From Lachnospiraceae bacterium (lineage in GTDB: Bacteria > Bacillota > Clostridia > Lachnospirales > Lachnospiraceae): a stretch of 64,000 bases of DNA. The position numbers and the translations under genes are program-made. How positions within the stretch are numbered: position 1 is the first letter of the stretch; the number at the start of each line of letters is the position of its first letter. The stretch is taken from positions 1-64,000 of the forward strand of contig CAADTT010000039.1 of NCBI GenBank assembly GCA_900752065.1, written 5' to 3'. Positions 59,249 to 64,000 of this stretch are shown here, piece by piece. A model generated the notes under the pieces. The model saw only the letters and a program-made list of their open reading frames with translations, was not told the DNA's origin and searched no databases.

Positions 59249-61292
59249 AGCAGCAGAGAATCGTGTTTCAAAGAAAAAAGGGAGCCAGACAGGTGTGGAT
59301 ACAAAGGTCTTTTACGCAAAGCTGGCGTTTGAGAATATTAAGAAGAATGCACAGACCTATATTCCCTACCTTTTGACCTGCGTGGGAACGATCATGATGT
59401 ACTATATCATCCGGGGGCTTTCCATGAATCCGAGCCTGACCAGGATACAGGGCGGGGAAGCGATGCAGTCCATGATGGATTTCGGGAGCTGGATCATCGG
59501 GATCTTCGCTGTCATTTTTCTGTTTTATACCAACAGCTTTCTCGTGAAGCGCAGGAAGAAGGAATTCGGCCTGTACAACATCCTGGGTATGGAAAAGCGT
59601 CATCTGGCGCGGGTGGTCCTCTGGGAAGGCATTTATTCCTTTGCCGTGAGCATGGCGGCAGGGCTGGGATTTGGCGTACTGTTTTCCAAGCTGGTATTTT
59701 TGGGCGTGGAGAGGATCCTGAAGCTTACGATGACTCTGAAGTTTGAGGCGGCGCCCAAGGCGATGGCAGAGGCGGTGATCCTGTTCGGTGTCATTTTTCT
59801 GGTCAATCTGCTGAACATGCTGCGGCAGATCCATCTGGCAAAGCCGGTGGAGCTGCTGCGGGGAGGAAATGTGGGCGAAAAGGAGCCGAAGACCAGGTGG
59901 CTGATCGCGATTCTGGGATTTGTGACGCTGGGGATCGGCTACTATATGGCGGCTACCGTGGTAGATCCGGTGGAGGCGCTGGTGCTGTTCTTCGTAGCCG
60001 TGGTCCTGGTCATTATCGCCACTTACTGTCTGTTCACCGCAGGAAGCATTGCAGTTTTAAAGATCATGCGGAAAAATAAGAGATTTTATTATAAGGCAAA
60101 TCATTTTATCTCGGTTTCCGGAATGATGTACCGGATGAAGCAGAATGCGGCGGGGCTGGCCAGCATCTGCGTGCTGTCCACCGGGGTGCTGATTTTGATC
60201 TCCACTACCATCTGCTTGTACATCGGCACGGAGGACAGCATCCGTGTCCGCTATCCAAGGAATATTTATGTTGAAATTGAAAATGCCGGAGAAGAGGTGC
60301 CGGGAAAGGTAAAGTTCATGGTTGATGCGGCGCTTCAGGAGCATGGGCTGGAGCAGAAGGATGAGCAGTCTTATTACAGAGACTTTTATCTGGTAAAGCA
60401 GGACGGAAACCGGTTTCTGGCTGTGAGTGAGGCGGACTATGACAGCGTGTCCACAAAGGAATATGCCAGCATCGAATGTGTCACACTGGAGGATTATAAC
60501 CGCCTGACAGGAAAAAGCGAGACGCTGGAGGCGGATGAGGTTCTGGTTTATGTGGAAGAAGGAGAGCTTGAAGAGGGAGAACTCTCTTTTGGGGAAACAG
60601 TTTTTCATGTAAAAGAAACTCTGGAGGAGCTTCCGATCTCGGCAGGCGAGCTGGGATCTGTTACCAATATGTATTACCTGATTCTTCCGGGAAAAGAGAC
60701 TTCGGAGAAAATCGCGGAGGCTCTGAATGAGAGGTCGGATGCAGACGGACAGGTGATGTTCTGGGAATATTATTACAGCTTTGATCTGGATGCGGAGGAG
60801 CAGGAACAGCTTCAGGTATGGGAGAAATTGGCTGAGGCGGTGAAACGCTCCGGCATGAGCGGCTCTGTGAGAAGTGCGGCGGAGGCCAGAAGCAGCTTTT
60901 ACACGATGAATGGAAGCCTGCTTTTCTTAGGAATCTTCCTGGGATTTCTGTTTCTGATGGCTACCGTGCTGATCATCTATTATAAGCAGATCTCCGAGGG
61001 CTACGATGACAGGGAACGGTATCAGATCATGCAGAAGGTAGGCATGAGCCGCAGGGAGGTCAAAAGCTCCATCCGAAGCCAGGTGCTGACCGTATTTTAT
61101 CTTCCGCTTCTGATGGCGGGCATCCATATCCTCTTTGCCTTCAATATGATCAAGCGGATCCTGCGGATGATGGGACTGTATAACATTGAGCTTTTCATTC
61201 TCTGTACAGCGGGTACAATGATTCTTTTTGCCGCGTTTTATTCACTGGTGTACAGCAGGACGGCGAAAGCCTACTATAAGATCATAAGCTGA
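59241..61292 (+). CDS. BceB-like ABC transporter permease
   Basis: 683 residues from ATG 59241 (frame from 59181 lies inside the ATPase gene). FtsX-like layout: first helix NAQTYIPYLLTCVGTIMMYY, two FtsX domains, ten hydrophobic segments in all, and a large extracellular domain of about 210 residues (roughly 365-575) between helices 7 and 8. This is the BceB shape: it moves or frees lipid-cycle targets from peptide antibiotics and signals flux to the BceS-type kinase. Together with 56158-57839 it forms a complete resistance module, with the toxin locus inserted in between. Confidence 0.92.
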   Translation: MSRAAENRVSKKKGSQTGVDTKVFYAKLAFENIKKNAQTYIPYLLTCVGTIMMYYIIRGLSMNPSLTRIQGGEAMQSMMDFGSWIIGIFAVIFLFYTNSFLVKRRKKEFGLYNILGMEKRHLARVVLWEGIYSFAVSMAAGLGFGVLFSKLVFLGVERILKLTMTLKFEAAPKAMAEAVILFGVIFLVNLLNMLRQIHLAKPVELLRGGNVGEKEPKTRWLIAILGFVTLGIGYYMAATVVDPVEALVLFFVAVVLVIIATYCLFTAGSIAVLKIMRKNKRFYYKANHFISVSGMMYRMKQNAAGLASICVLSTGVLILISTTICLYIGTEDSIRVRYPRNIYVEIENAGEEVPGKVKFMVDAALQEHGLEQKDEQSYYRDFYLVKQDGNRFLAVSEADYDSVSTKEYASIECVTLEDYNRLTGKSETLEADEVLVYVEEGELEEGELSFGETVFHVKETLEELPISAGELGSVTNMYYLILPGKETSEKIAEALNERSDADGQVMFWEYYYSFDLDAEEQEQLQVWEKLAEAVKRSGMSGSVRSAAEARSSFYTMNGSLLFLGIFLGFLFLMATVLIIYYKQISEGYDDRERYQIMQKVGMSRREVKSSIRSQVLTVFYLPLLMAGIHILFAFNMIKRILRMMGLYNIELFILCTAGTMILFAAFYSLVYSRTAKAYYKIIS

Positions 61293-61313
61293 GAAAGGCG
61301 GTTGGAGAGCCGG

Positions 61314-61355
61314 AACATGCATGCTCTGTTTCGAGAGAAATAGGGCATGCATGTT
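61314..61355 (+). terminator. Terminator hairpin after the BceAB-type operon
   Basis: 19-bp stem (two G-U pairs) closed by a GAGA tetraloop, from AACATGCATGC to its complement, followed by a short T-rich stretch (TGCTGTTT). Confidence 0.7.
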
Positions 61356-61409
61356 TGCTGTTTGCCGGGCATAAGAAAAACTGAAAATATAGCATTTCAG
61401 GGGGACATA

Positions 61410-61592
61410 TGGTATACTGTAACAATAAGATGTTAGGGTTAAAAGATACCAGACGGATTGTTCCGCACTTTGTGCTCCCACAATCCTGCAAAAAATTCCT
61501 CATCCACTTACGTGCAAGCACGACGTGGATTCAGACCTTTTGACCCTGATATCACAATAACATAATACGAAAGGATAAGGAGGTCTCATATT
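61410..61592 (+). promoter_or_regulatory. Promoter and 5' leader of the DeoR-type gene
   Basis: Extended -10 TGGTATACT (61410-61418). The leader of about 165 bases contains short inverted repeats (GCAC-TTT-GTGC near 61465; CGTGC-AA-GCACG near 61511-61522) but no gene. AAGGAGG precedes the ATG at 61593. The leader may be a dispersed intergenic repeat; a riboswitch is not recognised. Confidence 0.5.
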
Positions 61593-62354
61593 ATGAATGT
61601 TACAGAACGCCGGATGCAGATTTTTGACCTGCTGAAGAAGAATGAAGTAGTGGTATTAAATGAGTTGGCGAAGCAGTTTCAGGTTTCTACCATGACGATC
61701 CGAAGAGACTTGCAGATGTTTGAACGGCAGGGGCTGCTTCATATGAGCTATGGTGAGGCGTATTTGAACAAACAGTCAGTTCATGAACCCAGTTTCGCTG
61801 CAAAATCGGAAAGAAACGTGCTGCGAAAACAGAATATCGGGTATCATGCCGCACAGTTTGTAGAGGATGGAGACACGATTGTCCTGGACTGTGGAACTAC
61901 GCCGCTGCAGATGCTTCCGTTTTTAGAACATAAGAAGGTAACGGTGATCACAAATTCCTGGCCAAGTGCGCATTACGCAGGGGGAAATTCAAAAATTAAG
62001 CTGATTTTTGCACCGGGCATGTATTGCGAGACGAGCGCCGGGATTACGGGAGTGCTTACGGAGGAGTTTTTTGCCCGTATTCATGCGGATAAGGTGTTTA
62101 TGGGGGCGCATGGATTAGATGTGGAAAATGGCGCGATGGAACCGGATCTGGAGGTCAATTCCAAAAAGGCAGTGCTGGCATCCGGCAGAGAAAAGTTTCT
62201 GCTGGTAGATTCCACGAAATTCGGCAAGATTTATCTGATGAAGTATGCCGGACTGGAGGAGTTTCATCATATTATCACAGATGAGTATTTTGAAGTGGAA
62301 AACAGGGAGAAGCTGGAAGCTGTGTGCAGTGATGTGATCTATGCTTCCAGATAG
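61593..62354 (+). CDS. DeoR/GlpR-family sugar-responsive repressor
   Basis: 253 residues. N-terminal HTH with VVLNELAKQFQVSTMTIRRDLQMFERQGLL, the DeoR signature. C-terminal sugar-phosphate-binding domain with DGDTIVLDCGTTPLQML, TNSW and AHGLDVENGAMEPD, and the end HHIITDEYF. Such repressors respond to phosphorylated sugars. It heads an operon-like run with an oxidoreductase and a HAD phosphatase, suggesting control of a sugar or polyol pathway. Confidence 0.92.
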   Translation: MNVTERRMQIFDLLKKNEVVVLNELAKQFQVSTMTIRRDLQMFERQGLLHMSYGEAYLNKQSVHEPSFAAKSERNVLRKQNIGYHAAQFVEDGDTIVLDCGTTPLQMLPFLEHKKVTVITNSWPSAHYAGGNSKIKLIFAPGMYCETSAGITGVLTEEFFARIHADKVFMGAHGLDVENGAMEPDLEVNSKKAVLASGREKFLLVDSTKFGKIYLMKYAGLEEFHHIITDEYFEVENREKLEAVCSDVIYASR

Positions 62355-62438
62355 GAAGAAAAGAGATGAAGTAAGATACTGGGAAAGCGCGGAGGCAAGT
62401 GTGACCAGACGGCAGGCGGATGAAGAAGGAGGAGAAGG

Positions 62439-63470
62439 ATGAAGAAATATCAGTATGGAATTTTAAGCACATCCTCTATCGTGCCCAGATTTATCGGCGC
62501 GCTCCGGGAAAGCAAAACGGGAGAGGCGCTGGCTCTTGCCTCCAGGAGCGCAGAGAAAGCGGCAGAAAAGGCGGAGGAATGGAAGATACCGAGAAGCTAT
62601 GGAAGCTATGAGGAGCTGCTGGCAGATCCGGATATTGAAGTGGTCTATGTGGCGATGGTAAACAGCGAGCATTACAGGTATGCGAGGAAGGCTTTGGAGG
62701 CAGGAAAGCATGTGATCTGCGAGAAACCTCTTGCTTTAAAGAAGGAGCATGCGCAGCATCTGTTTCAGCTTGCAGAGGAAAGGAAGCTTTTTCTGGCAGA
62801 GGCGCAGAAGGAAGTCTTTCTTCCTGTGATCCAGGAAGTGAAGGCGCTGATCCGGGAGGGCAGCCTGGGAGATATCCGGCTTGTGGACGTTACCAATTCT
62901 TATGTGGTGCCTGACGATAGCTGGCTGAGAAAAAAGGAGTTTGGCGGAGGAGTGCTGGCAGGCAGCGGGAGCTATCCGCTTCATCTGGCAAAATATCTGT
63001 TTGACGAGGAAGTGACGGCATACTCCGGTGTGTGTACGAAGGGAAGTTCCGGAGTGGATGAGCAGTGTATGATCAGTTTAAGTCTCGGGAACCGCATTTT
63101 GTTAGCCAGCAAGCTTTCCATGAATGGAAAAGCCATCGACAGTGCGCTGATCTTCGGAGAAAAGGGATATATCGAAATCCCGGAATACTGGAAGGCTCGC
63201 AGGGCGGTGGTTCATTATCATACAGGGGAGGAAGCCATTCTGGAGCATCCCTGCCGGTACGAGCTGATCTATGAGATCCGGCACTTTCATGAATGTATGG
63301 AAAAAGGATTGCTGCAAAGCCCGGTGATGAGCAGGGAGATGACGGTCAGCACTCTGGAAATTCTGGAAACTATACGGGGAAGCTGGGGAATCGACTGCGG
63401 GCAGTCGCTTGGCTCTCTGCCCGCGAGAATAAAAGGAGAACAGAATAATGGGAAAGACCGTGATTTTTGA
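62439..63470 (+). CDS. Gfo/Idh/MocA-family NAD(P)-dependent oxidoreductase
   Basis: 343 residues. N-terminal Rossmann fold YGILSTSSIVPRFIGAL, VYVAMVNSEHYRYARKALEAG and the family motif CEKPLALKKEH (catalytic Lys in EKP). C-terminal sheet domain with GSGSYPLHLAKYLFDEE. Acts on a sugar, inositol or related alcohol with NAD(P). GGAGGAGAAGG lies before the ATG; the 3' end overlaps the HAD gene by 23 bases. Confidence 0.92.
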   Translation: MKKYQYGILSTSSIVPRFIGALRESKTGEALALASRSAEKAAEKAEEWKIPRSYGSYEELLADPDIEVVYVAMVNSEHYRYARKALEAGKHVICEKPLALKKEHAQHLFQLAEERKLFLAEAQKEVFLPVIQEVKALIREGSLGDIRLVDVTNSYVVPDDSWLRKKEFGGGVLAGSGSYPLHLAKYLFDEEVTAYSGVCTKGSSGVDEQCMISLSLGNRILLASKLSMNGKAIDSALIFGEKGYIEIPEYWKARRAVVHYHTGEEAILEHPCRYELIYEIRHFHECMEKGLLQSPVMSREMTVSTLEILETIRGSWGIDCGQSLGSLPARIKGEQNNGKDRDF

Positions 63471-64000
63471 TATGGACGGGGTGCTGACAGACACGGAGGA
63501 AGTGAGCGCCAGAGCATGGCGGCAGAGCGGTGCGCTTCAGCAGATTAAGGATATGGAGGCTACGATTCTGGACTGCATCGGCCGAAACGAAAATGATATG
63601 CGGGAATATTTTGCGAAAAAATACGGCGCGGATTTTGAATATCAGACATTCAGGCAGAACAAAAACAGGATTTTTGAGGAGATTCTGGAGACGGAGGGGA
63701 TTCCAGTGAAGAAAGGGGTCCGTGAACTGCTTTCGTTTCTGAAAGCAGAGGGCTACGGCATCGGGCTGGCCAGTTCCACCAGAGAGGTCAATATCCGCAA
63801 ACGCATGGAAAAGATAGGGCTGCTGCCGTATTTCTGTACGATCACGGCAGGCGATATGGTGAAACACAGCAAGCCGGACCCGGAAATCTACCAGTTGGCT
63901 TGCCGGAATATTGGCGTAAAGCCGGAGGATGCCATTGCCATTGAGGATTCTCCCAACGGGATCCGCTCCGCATACCGGGCGGGGATGAAGGTTATCATGG
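63448..64000 (+). CDS. HAD-family phosphatase (beta-phosphoglucomutase-like), partial
   Basis: 184 residues visible; runs off the window end. Motif I IFDMDGVLTDTEE (nucleophile first Asp), motif II ASSTRE, motif III Lys in HSKPDPEIYQ, motif IV AIEDSPNGIRSA. The helical cap follows motif I as in subclass IA/beta-PGM-like enzymes that act on sugar phosphates. Starts inside the end of the oxidoreductase gene behind AAAGGAG, so it is translationally coupled. Confidence 0.9.
   Translation, partial: MGKTVIFDMDGVLTDTEEVSARAWRQSGALQQIKDMEATILDCIGRNENDMREYFAKKYGADFEYQTFRQNKNRIFEEILETEGIPVKKGVRELLSFLKAEGYGIGLASSTREVNIRKRMEKIGLLPYFCTITAGDMVKHSKPDPEIYQLACRNIGVKPEDAIAIEDSPNGIRSAYRAGMKVIM

Noticed and set aside
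1..64000. tRNA, rRNA, insertion sequences or integrase genes marking island ends
   Set aside because: None recognised on either strand; island limits are judged only from base composition and gene content.

Overview
The window looks like chromosomal DNA of a gut-type Lachnospiraceae (Clostridia). The support is strong AGGAGG ribosome sites, many extended -10 promoters, BspA-type leucine-rich repeat surface proteins, a BceRS/BceAB-type module, a NHLM peptide exporter, GHKL/LytTR signalling and no Gram-negative features. This is inferred by eye; no search was run.

Layout. (1) 1-24.3 kb: an AT-richer defence island. After a decayed vWA gene and a zinc-ribbon membrane protein comes a small XRE regulator and a complete type 1 BREX set in canonical order (brxA, brxB, brxC, pglX, pglZ, brxL). 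Accessory genes sit inside it: an ABC-type ATPase between brxC and pglX, a Fic protein between pglX and pglZ, and a decayed AlbA_2-type regulator tail between pglZ and brxL. The same strand continues with an LRR protein, a Ser/Thr kinase with a zinc ribbon, a TerY-like vWA protein, a PP2C phosphatase (a TerY-P phospho-signalling triad) and a transglutaminase-fold protein. A serpin without a signal peptide converges on this block and overlaps its last stop codon.

(2) 24.3-30 kb: GC-richer DNA with a secreted subtilase, then a LytTR response regulator and a two-protein GHKL sensor. Four 22-bp-spaced direct repeats precede the regulator and two precede a downstream Lgt-like membrane gene, so both promoters probably answer to the same LytTR protein.

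(3) 30-52.6 kb: a 2654-residue secreted Calx-beta/LRR protein, then a secretion and biosynthesis cluster. It holds a 47-residue double-glycine-leader peptide, a one-module C-A-T-TE synthetase resembling EntF with a serine-type specificity pocket but a Cys in place of the thioesterase Ser, a short HlyD-like protein, a C39 peptidase ABC exporter, a second NHLM ABC exporter and a DUF2156 protein. A MATE transporter fused to an anti-sigma-type ATPase domain and a SpoIIE/RsbW/RsbV partner-switching trio follow. I consider this the most likely undescribed system: NRPS chemistry, a leader peptide with its exporter, and a dedicated phospho-switch.

(4) 52.6-58.3 kb: small accessory DNA. A TipAS-type MerR regulator, type I toxin-antitoxin-like loci (two hydrophobic peptides, three candidate antitoxin RNAs, one decayed copy), a RhuM gene between two copies of the antitoxin gene, an hcp remnant and a BceRS-type two-component pair.

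(5) 58.3-64 kb: a BceAB-type ABC transporter behind a perfect TTACA-N4-TGTAA-type palindrome, then a DeoR regulator, a Gfo/Idh/MocA oxidoreductase and a HAD phosphatase that runs off the end.
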